A DNA stretch of 64,000 nt from Paenibacillus sp. Soil750. Lineage in GTDB: Bacteria > Bacillota > Bacilli > Paenibacillales > NBRC-103111. The number at the start of each line of letters is the position of its first letter. The stretch's first letter is position 1. Below the pieces are notes generated by a model that saw only the letters and a list, made by a program, of their open reading frames with translations, searched no databases and had not been told where the DNA came from. Location of the stretch: the NCBI RefSeq assembly GCF_001428045.1, contig NZ_LMSD01000003.1, positions 1 to 64,000 on the forward strand, given 5' to 3'. The position numbers and the translations under genes are program-made. Positions 1 to 7,367 of the stretch are shown here, piece after piece.

Positions 1-105
1 CAGTATGTAAGACCCCTTGTAGACGACGAGGTTGATAGGTTCGAGGTGGAAGTGCGGCAACGTATGCAGCTGACGAATACTAATCGGTCGAGGGCTTAAC
101 CAAAT
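1..105 (+). rRNA. 23S ribosomal RNA, 3' end (partial)
   Basis: The first ~105 bases match the conserved 3' terminus of bacterial 23S rRNA, including the GACGAATACTAATCGGTCGAG segment and the final CTTAACC. The rest of the gene lies before the window. The exact 3' end is an estimate. No 5S gene follows; the next gene is tRNA-His. Confidence 0.93.
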
Positions 106-233
106 CCCAACCAAGTGAAGATAAGCTTTGTAGCGAATTCCGAATACTTGATTGGGGCCCAGAAAACCTAAGCAAATCCTAACTTTACGTTAAAGTTTCG
201 TATCTAGTTTTAAGGGAATAATATTCCTACTGT

Positions 234-307
234 GGCGATCGTGGCGAAGGGGTTAACGCACCGGTTTGTGGATCCGGCATTCGTGGGTTCAAGTCCCATC
301 GGTCGCC
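234..307 (+). tRNA. tRNA-His (GTG)
   Basis: It folds as a cloverleaf with the extra 5' G (G-1, position 234) opposite C73, the mark of bacterial tRNA-His. The anticodon loop TTGTGGA gives GTG. Base pair 31-39 is a T-T mismatch. CCA is not encoded. Its 5' part (GTGGCGATCGTGGCGAAGGGG) resembles the start of Bacillales 5S rRNA, but the remainder is clearly tRNA. Confidence 0.95.
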
Positions 308-322
308 CTTTTCCCTTCATAA

Positions 323-394
323 TGGGGATTAGCCAAGCGGTAAGGCAACGGACTTTGACTCCGTCATGCCTAGGTTCAAATCCTAGATCCCCAG
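323..394 (+). tRNA. tRNA-Gln (TTG)
   Basis: A 72-base cloverleaf with anticodon loop CTTTGAC (anticodon TTG) and acceptor stem TGGGGAT paired with ATCCCCA. It lies 15 bases after tRNA-His and 13 before tRNA-Leu, so the three are probably one transcript continuing from the rRNA operon. Confidence 0.96.
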
Positions 395-407
395 TATATT
401 TTCTTAA

Positions 408-489
408 GCGGTCGTGGTGGAACGGCAGACACACCATCTTGAGGGGGTGGCGCTCACAAGGCGTGAGGGTTCAAATCCCTCCGACCGCA
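408..489 (+). tRNA. tRNA-Leu (GAG)
   Basis: An 82-base class II tRNA with a long variable arm (GGCGCTCACAAGGCGT). The anticodon loop CTTGAGG gives GAG. Acceptor stem GCGGTCG pairs with CGACCGC and the discriminator base is A. Its last 21 bases plus five following bases recur exactly at 3169-3194, on the far side of the glycosyltransferase gene. Confidence 0.96.
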
Positions 490-507
490 TCCCAGCTTTA
501 CAAGCCT

Positions 508-537
508 AAAACCCTTGTTATATAAGGGTTTTTTTTT
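508..537 (+). terminator. Intrinsic terminator of the rRNA-tRNA operon
   Basis: The stem AACCCTT/AAGGGTT is followed by nine T residues and lies 19 bases after tRNA-Leu. Two diverged copies of the same terminator occur at 693-716 and 3204-3235. Confidence 0.85.
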
Positions 538-671
538 CTTTTACAACAGATAGAATAAATGAAGTAATACAGTTTAATAAATTACGAGCGTAGTACCCCT
601 GAGAGTATGCACCCTGCCGTTCTAGGCACGTTCTTGGGATTATGGACGGAGTATTGTGTAGAAATAAGCCA

Positions 672-757
672 CATCCCAGTTTTATTATCTTGAAACCCTT
701 ACCTAGTAAGGGTTTTATCTATTTTAGTACAGATGGAAGAATGCAGTAATAATGGAT
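672..757 (+). repeat. Diverged duplicate of the tRNA-Leu trailer and terminator
   Basis: Bases 672-757 line up in order with 488-575: CATCCCAG, a T-rich stretch, AAACCCTT...AAGGGTTTT, then ACAGAT, GAA and AGTAATA. The hairpin at 693-716 has a poorer T run. The 541-860 stretch holds no convincing gene. Bases 576-671 look like decayed sequence, possibly a lost tRNA copy, but no cloverleaf can be drawn. Confidence 0.55.
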
Positions 758-887
758 TGCCCGTTACTTGGCGCTTCGCTTAGGTAATAATACTACCCAT
801 TTATAGGAGAAGTCAGCAAATACACAAGCCATAATTAAATATAGGAATATGAATGTATGAAATTCAACAGTAGAGGAGGGGGAACCT

Positions 888-3146
888 ATTCTTGGCTCGA
901 ATGAGATCATTTCAAAAGTAGAAACACCAGTTCGTCCTAATATTTCAGTTATCGTCCCTGTATTCAATACTGGGGAATTCCTCAGTAAGTGTTTGCAATC
1001 TATAATTAACCAAACCATATGGAGTGTCATGGAGTTAGTTATTATCAATGATGGTTCATCAGACCATTCTTCCGAAATTATTAAAGAGTTCGTGAAACAG
1101 GAACCTGAACGTATAATAAGTATTCACTATGCTGAAAACCAAGGTGTAGGTAACTCTCGGAATGTAGGGATTGCTCAGTCTAGAGGCGACTATATCGGTT
1201 TCGTTGACTCGGACGATTGGATTGCTAACAATATGTTTGAGTTGTTGTATACGAAAGCTTTAGATGGGCATGACATGGTCATTTGTGATTATTTTAGTAG
1301 GTACGAAGATGAAGATCTGACTATTCCAGAGAAGGGATACGCACAAGACATCTTTACGCAAAAGCAGGCTATTCTTTACGCTCAAGTGGTTCCTTGGAAT
1401 AAGCTCTACAAAAAGGAATTATTACAAAAAATTGAGTATTTAAATATTTGGTATGAGGATGTTGCATCAACTCCAATTCTGATCAGTCTAGCGAATATGC
1501 CAGCTTATTTGAATATTCCTTTATATTATTACAAAAGGTCTAGACCAGGTTCTATCGCAAATAGCAGCGGACCCAAAGTGTTAGATATTTTACGAGCCTG
1601 GGACCGTTTAATCGAACATGCACAGTTGAATAATAGTTTTAAAGAGGAAATTCTCTTTTTTGTAACTAAATGTATCAATTTTTATATTGATTTTAAACCG
1701 GAGTATGCTGAGCATTTCTGGGAGTATGCAAGGAAACATCGAGAATTATTAAGCGTTGGAGAGTATAATCGCCAAGCAGTTGAAACGAATGAGATTCGTG
1801 ACTTATTTGGTTTATTTAATCAAAGTACGCCAATATATGCAACAAACCAGAATGAAACAAAGAATGATACAAAGAATGAAACAAGAAATATACCAAAATA
1901 TGCAGCAAAATATGCAACTCAAAAAAAACGAACCTTAAGCATCATACAAGTCATTTCACCAATCTGTAGCCCTGTATCAGCTGTTGACACAGCTGGAACA
2001 GAGAAAATGGTTTACGAAATTACACAGGAATTGGTAAAACGTGGACATAAGGTTGTTTTATACGCTCCTAAGGGAAGTAAAGTTTCAGCAAAGGTAGTAC
2101 CATTCCCCAAATATTTCGAAGATCGACACTTACCCGCATTTATCCGTAAAACAAGACCTTCGAAAGTAGACCTGATTCATGACCACACTTTTTCTTCTAT
2201 TGTCAGATTAAGAAAAATGGGAATTCCCGTGTTACCCACTCATCATTTACCTACCAATATTGAATTCCATGATTCCGTTTATGTCAGTCACGCTGCTCGG
2301 AAGAATGCCGGCGTCAAAGGCCTAGTTGTTCACAACGGAATTAATCCAGATGAATACGAGTACAGTGAAGGAAAAGATGACTATTTATTGTTTATTGGGA
2401 GGATACTCCCCGACAAAGGCGTCATTCATGCAATTGAAGTTGCTGAACGCAATCACCAAAAGCTAATTATAGCCGGACCTATTAAAGATGAAGAATATTT
2501 CCGAAACATTTTACAGCCCCGTATTGATAATAATGAAAACATTCACTATATAGGTGCTGTTGCAAGTAAACAAAAGCAGGAGCTCCTTAAGAGAGCTCGA
2601 TGTGTCCTCTTTCCGTCTATTTGGAAGGAGCCTTTTGGACTTGTATTGATTGAGGCTATGATTTCAGGCACCCCCGTACTAGCCTTGAACAATGGTGCCG
2701 CCTTAGAGGTACTTGAAGGCTTTCCTCAGTTAGTATGTAATAGCATAGATGAACTTGCGCACAAAGCTTTACATGAGCCATTCCCGCCACCACATGTCCT
2801 AAGAGAATATGTGCTTACCAAGTTCACGACTGCTACAATGGTGGACCAATATATCACGTTGTATGAACAGAAAATTAATGAATTTATGAAAAGACGAGTA
2901 AAGCTAAAACGGCTAAGAGGAAGAAAATTTAAATTGCTAAGAGGAAGGAAATTAAAACGGCTAAGAGGAAGAAAAAAATTAAAACTGCTTAGAAGAAGAA
3001 CAAATTTAAAATTGCTAAGAAGAAGAAAAAATATAAAATTGCAAAGAAGAACAAATTTAAAAGGAAGAAAAAAATACTTCATAAAGAAAAAGATAAAAGC
3101 TAAACGAAGTGTAACAAAGCGAATAAAAGCAAGAAGTAACAGGTGA
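888..3146 (+). CDS. Two-domain glycosyltransferase (GT2 + GT4) with Lys/Arg repeat tail
   Basis: Residues ~19-280 form a GT2 domain (ISVIVPVFN, later DSDDW as the metal-binding DXD). A repetitive Asn/Lys/Thr linker (~315-345) leads into a GT4 domain (~350-660) with LLFIGRILPDKG and the E-x7-E motif KEPFGLVLIEAM. The last ~85 residues are almost only K, R and L in 9-residue repeats, visible as 27-base DNA repeats at ~2907-3070. The start is uncertain. The frame is open from 861 but has no ATG, GTG or TTG before the essential GT2 strand. ATT at 888 lies 8 bases after GAGGAGG. Alternatively ATG 857 would read in frame if the G5 run at 878-882 had one base fewer. The gene is AT-rich and stands alone between tRNA-Leu repeats. 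A role in spore-surface glycosylation is inferred from similar basic segments at 30.3-30.9 kb. The acceptor is unknown. Confidence 0.75.
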   Translation: MLGSNEIISKVETPVRPNISVIVPVFNTGEFLSKCLQSIINQTIWSVMELVIINDGSSDHSSEIIKEFVKQEPERIISIHYAENQGVGNSRNVGIAQSRGDYIGFVDSDDWIANNMFELLYTKALDGHDMVICDYFSRYEDEDLTIPEKGYAQDIFTQKQAILYAQVVPWNKLYKKELLQKIEYLNIWYEDVASTPILISLANMPAYLNIPLYYYKRSRPGSIANSSGPKVLDILRAWDRLIEHAQLNNSFKEEILFFVTKCINFYIDFKPEYAEHFWEYARKHRELLSVGEYNRQAVETNEIRDLFGLFNQSTPIYATNQNETKNDTKNETRNIPKYAAKYATQKKRTLSIIQVISPICSPVSAVDTAGTEKMVYEITQELVKRGHKVVLYAPKGSKVSAKVVPFPKYFEDRHLPAFIRKTRPSKVDLIHDHTFSSIVRLRKMGIPVLPTHHLPTNIEFHDSVYVSHAARKNAGVKGLVVHNGINPDEYEYSEGKDDYLLFIGRILPDKGVIHAIEVAERNHQKLIIAGPIKDEEYFRNILQPRIDNNENIHYIGAVASKQKQELLKRARCVLFPSIWKEPFGLVLIEAMISGTPVLALNNGAALEVLEGFPQLVCNSIDELAHKALHEPFPPPHVLREYVLTKFTTATMVDQYITLYEQKINEFMKRRVKLKRLRGRKFKLLRGRKLKRLRGRKKLKLLRRRTNLKLLRRRKNIKLQRRTNLKGRKKYFIKKKIKAKRSVTKRIKARSNR
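2907..3070 (+). repeat. 27-base tandem repeats encoding basic 9-residue units
   Basis: Six imperfect copies of a unit like AAACGGCTAAGAGGAAGAAA follow each other inside the 3' end of the glycosyltransferase gene. The register stays in frame, so copy-number change would lengthen or shorten the basic tail without a frameshift. Confidence 0.75.
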
Positions 3147-3168
3147 CAGCAGAGCGGCTGGTCCTACT

Positions 3169-3194
3169 GTTCAAATCCCTCCGACCGCATCCCA
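3169..3194 (+). repeat. Second copy of tRNA-Leu 3' end (att-like direct repeat)
   Basis: These 26 bases equal positions 469-494: the T-loop, T-stem 3' side, acceptor 3' side and discriminator of tRNA-Leu plus TCCCA. The rest of the tRNA is absent here. Such a repeat is typical of a site-specific insertion into a tRNA gene, or of a partly deleted tRNA duplication. No integrase lies between the copies. Confidence 0.8.
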
Positions 3195-3203
3195 TTTGTA
3201 AAG

Positions 3204-3235
3204 AAAAACCCTTTGGAATAAGGGTTTTTCTTTTG
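3204..3235 (+). terminator. Intrinsic terminator after the glycosyltransferase
   Basis: The stem AAAACCCTT/AAGGGTTTTT carries a T-rich tail. It is the third relative of the terminator at 508-537 and keeps the same distance from the tRNA-Leu 3' sequence, so it was copied together with it. Confidence 0.75.
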
Positions 3236-3371
3236 TTTTCAGAAGACCTGAGCGATCAGGACTATTTTCTCGATATGACGAAATCATGATCGGAGCAGAA
3301 TCGTGATATTGTCACTGTGGCGATTGGGATGGTAAACTTATAGGATTACGTAATTGTTTAATACTGATATT

Positions 3372-3385
3372 TGTAAACGTTTTCA
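3372..3385 (+). promoter_or_regulatory. CcpA cre operator
   Basis: TGTAAACGTTTTCA fits the cre consensus TGWAANCGNTNWCA at every position. It lies 56 bases before the aldehyde dehydrogenase start, so carbon catabolite repression of the operon at 3441-8585 is likely. A confident -35/-10 pair was not resolved. Confidence 0.7.
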
Positions 3386-3440
3386 TAAATGATTGTGAAT
3401 GCACAACCAGAATATAAATATTCGAAAGAAGGAGATTTGC

Positions 3441-4811
3441 ATGACGATAAGCCAATTGATGGATCAACAAAAGAAGTACTATCTCTCCGGTTCGACACGA
3501 GGACTCGCTTTTCGGCTTACACAGCTCAAAAAGCTGAAACAAGCGATTGTCGATCGGGAATTAGAGATTATTCAGGCGTTGCGCACCGATTTGAATAAAG
3601 GAGAGAAGGAAGCGTACGCTTTTGAAATAGGCATCGTTTATCAAGAAATAGCTCATGTCATCAAGCATCTGAAACATTGGATGAAGCCGAAGAAAGTGAA
3701 ATCTCCGATGACGCATTCGGGGAGTCGCAGCTACATAATCCCTGAGCCACTGGGGGCGGCATTAATCATTGCTCCATGGAATTATCCATTTATGTTGGCA
3801 TTTGATCCGTTAGTAGGGGCAATTGCGGCTGGCAATACGGTTGTGTTAAAGCCGTCAGAGCTAGCGCCAGCGGTATCTGCTGTGATGACCTCGATCGTAC
3901 GCGCTACCTTCGAACCGCAATATATTGCTGTTGTGGAAGGTGGTGTGGAAGAAAGTACCGCGCTGTTGGAGCAGCCGTTTGACAAAATCTTTTTTACAGG
4001 CAGTGTTGCCGTTGGGAAAATCGTGATGGAGGCAGCAGCGAAGCATCTTACACGAGTCACGCTAGAGCTCGGCGGAAAGAGCCCATGCATCGTACATCAT
4101 GACGCACATATAAAGCTGGCGGCGCAGCGTATCGCCTTCGGGAAGTTCTCTAATGCGGGACAGACTTGCGTGGCTCCAGACTATTTGCTTGTGCATCGGA
4201 GTGTGAAAGATAAGCTGCTGGCCTATTTGCAAGAGGCTATCAAATCCTTCTATGGCGACAAGCCGCTGCAAAGCACTGATTACGGCAAAATCATTTCTCG
4301 CCGTCATTACGAGCGGTTGCGTCACTTTTTGAATGATGGAAAGGTCGCTATTGGTGGGTTAGCTGACGATCAGACACTGCAAATCGAACCGACGGTACTT
4401 GAAAATATCACATGGGATATGCCAGTCATGCAGGAGGAGATTTTCGGCCCTATACTTCCTGTTCTAACCTATGACAATCTGGATGAAGTAGTAGGCTTAG
4501 TCCAAGCTAGGCCGAAGCCGCTGGCACTGTATGTATTTTCGGAAGATAAAAAAGTCCAAGATGTCATGCTCGAGCAAATTTCATTCGGCGGTGGTTGTGT
4601 CAATGATACGCTGATGCATTTTGGTTCTACACATTTGCCTGTTGGCGGCGTCGGCGAGAGCGGAATGGGCAGCTATCATGGCGAAATGAGTTTTCACATA
4701 TTTTCACATATGAAAAGTATATTAAAGCAGACGACGAGGTTCGATATCCCTTTTCGATATCCCTCTAGTCAAATCGGGTTGAAAATCATTCGCAGGCTGA
4801 CGAAGCCTTAA
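3441..4811 (+). CDS. Aldehyde dehydrogenase (NAD(P)-dependent)
   Basis: This 456-aa protein would oxidise an aldehyde to the acid. It has the class-3-like ALDH architecture: APWNYP near residue 110, FFTGS, the general-base Glu in ELGGKSP (~209) and the catalytic Cys in GQTCVAPDY (~243). It resembles Bacillus YwdH. The start at 3441 is chosen because AAGGAG ends 6 bases before it; an upstream in-frame ATG at 3399 has no such site. It is the first gene of a four-gene run (29-base gap, then an overlap, then another 29-base gap) behind a cre site. The substrate is not evident. The 3' part encodes a hydrophobic-basic C-terminus ([18 protein letters not shown]), which could touch the membrane. Confidence 0.9.
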   Translation: MTISQLMDQQKKYYLSGSTRGLAFRLTQLKKLKQAIVDRELEIIQALRTDLNKGEKEAYAFEIGIVYQEIAHVIKHLKHWMKPKKVKSPMTHSGSRSYIIPEPLGAALIIAPWNYPFMLAFDPLVGAIAAGNTVVLKPSELAPAVSAVMTSIVRATFEPQYIAVVEGGVEESTALLEQPFDKIFFTGSVAVGKIVMEAAAKHLTRVTLELGGKSPCIVHHDAHIKLAAQRIAFGKFSNAGQTCVAPDYLLVHRSVKDKLLAYLQEAIKSFYGDKPLQSTDYGKIISRRHYERLRHFLNDGKVAIGGLADDQTLQIEPTVLENITWDMPVMQEEIFGPILPVLTYDNLDEVVGLVQARPKPLALYVFSEDKKVQDVMLEQISFGGGCVNDTLMHFGSTHLPVGGVGESGMGSYHGEMSFHIFSHMKSILKQTTRFDIPFRYPSSQIGLKIIRRLTKP

Positions 4812-4840
4812 TTACGACTCACTAGGAAGAGGTAAGTCTC

Positions 4841-6031
4841 ATGATAGGATCCTACGAGTACTATAAGCAGATTTTCAAGGATGTACCGAAGCCATTCGCA
4901 TTCGTAGATTTGGATCTATTGGATGCTAACATCAAGGCCATTGCGCAGGAAGCTGGGGGAAAGAAGATTCGGGTGGCGAGTAAGTCCATTCGCTGTCCGG
5001 ATGTGATTCGCCGTATTTTGGCAGCTGATCCTGCGTACCAAGGAATTATGTGTTATACGGTGGAGGAGGCTGCTTTTCTAGCCCGACAAGGGTTTGATGA
5101 TCTTTTACTAGGCTATCCGCAGTGGCACGCAGAGGGGCTTACCGATGTGATTTCGCTAATAGGTGAAGGCAAAACGATTACGTTCATGGTCGATTGTATC
5201 GAGCATGTTGAACACATTGGGCGGCTGGCGACGGCTAAACAGGTTATTGTTCCTGTTTGTATCGACATCGACATGTCGACGGATTTTCCTGGATTGCATT
5301 TTGGGGTATGGCGATCGCCGTTGACCCGATGGGAGCAGGTTCGCTCTGTGGCTGAGCGGATAGTCGGAGCGAGTTGGCTGCGGCTTGATGGCATTATGGG
5401 ATACGAGGCGCAGATTGCCGGTGTAGGCGATAATGTGCCTGGGCAAGCTGTGAAAAACGCGCTAATCCGCAGGATGAAAAAAACCTCCATTCGCAAAGCT
5501 GCACAGTGGAGAGAGGAAGTGGCGCGTGGGCTTGAAGCGATGGGAGCTAAGCTTCGTTTCGTCAATGCGGGAGGTACGGGCAGCATGGACAGTTCGCGGG
5601 CAGAGACAACAGTGACAGAGATCACTACAGGATCTGGGTTTTACTCCCCTGGCTTATTCGACAACTACAAGTCATTTCACTATAAACCTGCTGCTGGGTA
5701 TGCAGTAGAGGTGGTGCGACGTCCACAGCCAAATATCGTAACCTGTATGGGCGGCGGTTATACGGCTTCGGGACCGACGGGTATAGACAAACGGCCTAAG
5801 CCGTATTTGCCGGAAGGTCTGGAGCTATTTCCATTGGAAGGTGCAGGAGAAGTACAAACGCCGCTTCGTGTGCGGGGTGGAGTCCAGTTGGAGCTGGGCG
5901 ATCCGGTGTTTTTCCGACATGCGAAAGCAGGAGAACTATGTGAGCGATTCCTTACGCTATATGCCGTTTCGCAGGGCAATATTGTATCTACATATCCAAC
6001 GTATCGCGGTATGGGGGCGTGTTTTCTATGA
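4841..6031 (+). CDS. Alanine racemase-like PLP enzyme (amino acid deaminase/aldolase family)
   Basis: This 396-aa protein has the fold-III PLP barrel at the N-terminus: FVDLDLLDANI and RVASKSIRCPD, where the Lys is the expected Schiff-base residue. The C-terminal beta-domain includes VVRRPQPNIVTCMGGGYTASG. The nearest families I recognise are D-threonine aldolase and D-serine dehydratase (COG3616), often annotated amino acid deaminase/aldolase. These act on D-amino or beta-hydroxy-amino acids, but the substrate here is unknown. It follows the aldehyde dehydrogenase by 29 bases and its stop overlaps the next start (ATGA type). Cleavage of a hydroxy-amino acid to an aldehyde for the upstream dehydrogenase would be a logical pairing; that is inference. 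Confidence 0.82.
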   Translation: MIGSYEYYKQIFKDVPKPFAFVDLDLLDANIKAIAQEAGGKKIRVASKSIRCPDVIRRILAADPAYQGIMCYTVEEAAFLARQGFDDLLLGYPQWHAEGLTDVISLIGEGKTITFMVDCIEHVEHIGRLATAKQVIVPVCIDIDMSTDFPGLHFGVWRSPLTRWEQVRSVAERIVGASWLRLDGIMGYEAQIAGVGDNVPGQAVKNALIRRMKKTSIRKAAQWREEVARGLEAMGAKLRFVNAGGTGSMDSSRAETTVTEITTGSGFYSPGLFDNYKSFHYKPAAGYAVEVVRRPQPNIVTCMGGGYTASGPTGIDKRPKPYLPEGLELFPLEGAGEVQTPLRVRGGVQLELGDPVFFRHAKAGELCERFLTLYAVSQGNIVSTYPTYRGMGACFL

Positions 6032-7338
6032 TGAGCAAATCAGGGATATGGACCAATTGGTCAGGTATCGTACAGGCAACACCGCAGTCTGTACTGTATC
6101 CGGACTCCATAGAAGCGGTGGTTGATGCGGTGCTGCTTTGCAGACGACAAGGACGCAGGCTGCGTGTTGTCGGCACGGGGCATTCTTTTACACCGATTGC
6201 GGCATCGGATGATGTGCTTATCACCCTGGACCGCATGCAGGGCCTCATAGAGGTAGACGCTGAGGAGCGGACCGCAACGGTATGGGCAGGGACGAAGCTC
6301 AAGCTGCTTGGGGAGCTGCTGTACGCTCAAGGGCTGGCACAGGAGAATCTCGGGGACATCGATGTACAGTCGATAGCTGGTGCAATCAGCACAGGGACGC
6401 ATGGCACTGGTCAGCAGTTCGGCAATATCGCTACGCAAGTGGTAGGTCTGACAATGGTGACTGGCGCAGGTGAGGTAATCACATGTACAGCTGTGACTCA
6501 TCTTGATATGTTTAAAGCGATGCAGGTATCACTTGGCGCGTTAGGTATTATTGTGCAAGTGAAGCTACGGCTCCAACCCACTTACAAAATGATGTACGAA
6601 AGCAAGCGTATGCCACTGAAACAATGCTTACAGGAGTTGCCTGATATCGCGAGTGGACATCGGCATTTTGAATTTTATTGGTTTCCTTACGCTGAACCGT
6701 GTCAGCTGAAATTCATGAATCCCACGGATCACGCGGTGACGAGCCGCAAGGTGCGTGATTACATCGGGGATGTCCTACTCGAAAATACGGTTTTCGGTCT
6801 GTTGTCTGAACTGTGTCGTAAGGTCCCGAAACTCAGTCGGACGGTGAGTCGGATATCCGCCTCGCAAGTGCCTGTGGGCACCAAAGTAGATTACAGTCAT
6901 CGACTGTTCGCGACGCAAAGACTTGTTCGATTTAATGAGATGGAATACAATCTCCCAGCAGAAGCCATGCCCACCGTTATTGAAGAAATGCGTGAAAAGA
7001 TGATGAAGGACAAATACAACGTTCATTTTCCGATAGAATGCCGCTTTGCTAAGGGGGACGATATCTGGTTGAGTCCAGCATTCGGGAGGGATTCTTCGTA
7101 CATTGCGATTCATATGTATAAAGGAATGCCGCATGAGGACTATTTTGCGGGGATGGAGGACATTTTCCTGAAACACGGCGGCAGGCCGCACTGGGGCAAA
7201 ATGCATTCACTTAACGCAGATAAGCTAAACGATAGGTATCCGATGTGGCAGCCATTTTGCCATATACGAGAGGTGTTGGATCCGGACGGTATTATGCTGA
7301 ACGGGTATCTGGAAAAGATTTTCGGTGTGACCGGTTAA
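6028..7338 (+). CDS. FAD-linked oxidase, D-arabinono-1,4-lactone oxidase type
   Basis: This 436-aa enzyme has a PCMH-type FAD-binding domain (residues ~10-170) with VVGTGHSFTPIA, in which the His is the usual flavin attachment or contact. The C-terminal domain ends in a segment of the aldonolactone oxidase family (PFCHIREVLDPDG, LNGYLEKIFG). Family members oxidise sugar lactones or alditols with O2. The start is ATG 6028 or the adjacent 6031; both overlap the stop of the preceding gene, indicating translational coupling. A GTG at 6019 is less likely. It is close in kind to Bacillus YitY. The physiological substrate cannot be read from sequence. Confidence 0.87.
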   Translation: MMSKSGIWTNWSGIVQATPQSVLYPDSIEAVVDAVLLCRRQGRRLRVVGTGHSFTPIAASDDVLITLDRMQGLIEVDAEERTATVWAGTKLKLLGELLYAQGLAQENLGDIDVQSIAGAISTGTHGTGQQFGNIATQVVGLTMVTGAGEVITCTAVTHLDMFKAMQVSLGALGIIVQVKLRLQPTYKMMYESKRMPLKQCLQELPDIASGHRHFEFYWFPYAEPCQLKFMNPTDHAVTSRKVRDYIGDVLLENTVFGLLSELCRKVPKLSRTVSRISASQVPVGTKVDYSHRLFATQRLVRFNEMEYNLPAEAMPTVIEEMREKMMKDKYNVHFPIECRFAKGDDIWLSPAFGRDSSYIAIHMYKGMPHEDYFAGMEDIFLKHGGRPHWGKMHSLNADKLNDRYPMWQPFCHIREVLDPDGIMLNGYLEKIFGVTG

Positions 7339-7367
7339 GGTTGACAAGAAAATGGGGAGGTGTCTGG

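Noticed and set aside
234-300. 5S rRNA at 230-350
   Set aside because: Only the first ~20 bases resemble 5S; the rest folds as tRNA-His and the conserved 5S core is missing.
232-525. 97-aa open frame across the tRNA genes
   Set aside because: It runs through three well-formed tRNAs and has no ribosome site.
764-1048. 94-aa minus-strand open frame
   Set aside because: It overlaps the conserved N-terminal strand of the glycosyltransferase and looks like no protein family.
2726-3082. 118-aa minus-strand frame rich in Phe and Leu
   Set aside because: It is the antisense of the Lys/Arg repeat tail; the hydrophobic look comes from reading AAG/AGA repeats backwards.
993-3146. TTG at 993 as start of the glycosyltransferase
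   Set aside because: It would remove the ISVIVPVFN strand that every GT2 fold needs, and no ribosome site precedes it.
888-3194. Transposon or prophage remnant
   Set aside because: No transposase or integrase frame and no terminal inverted repeats; only the tRNA-derived direct repeat remains.
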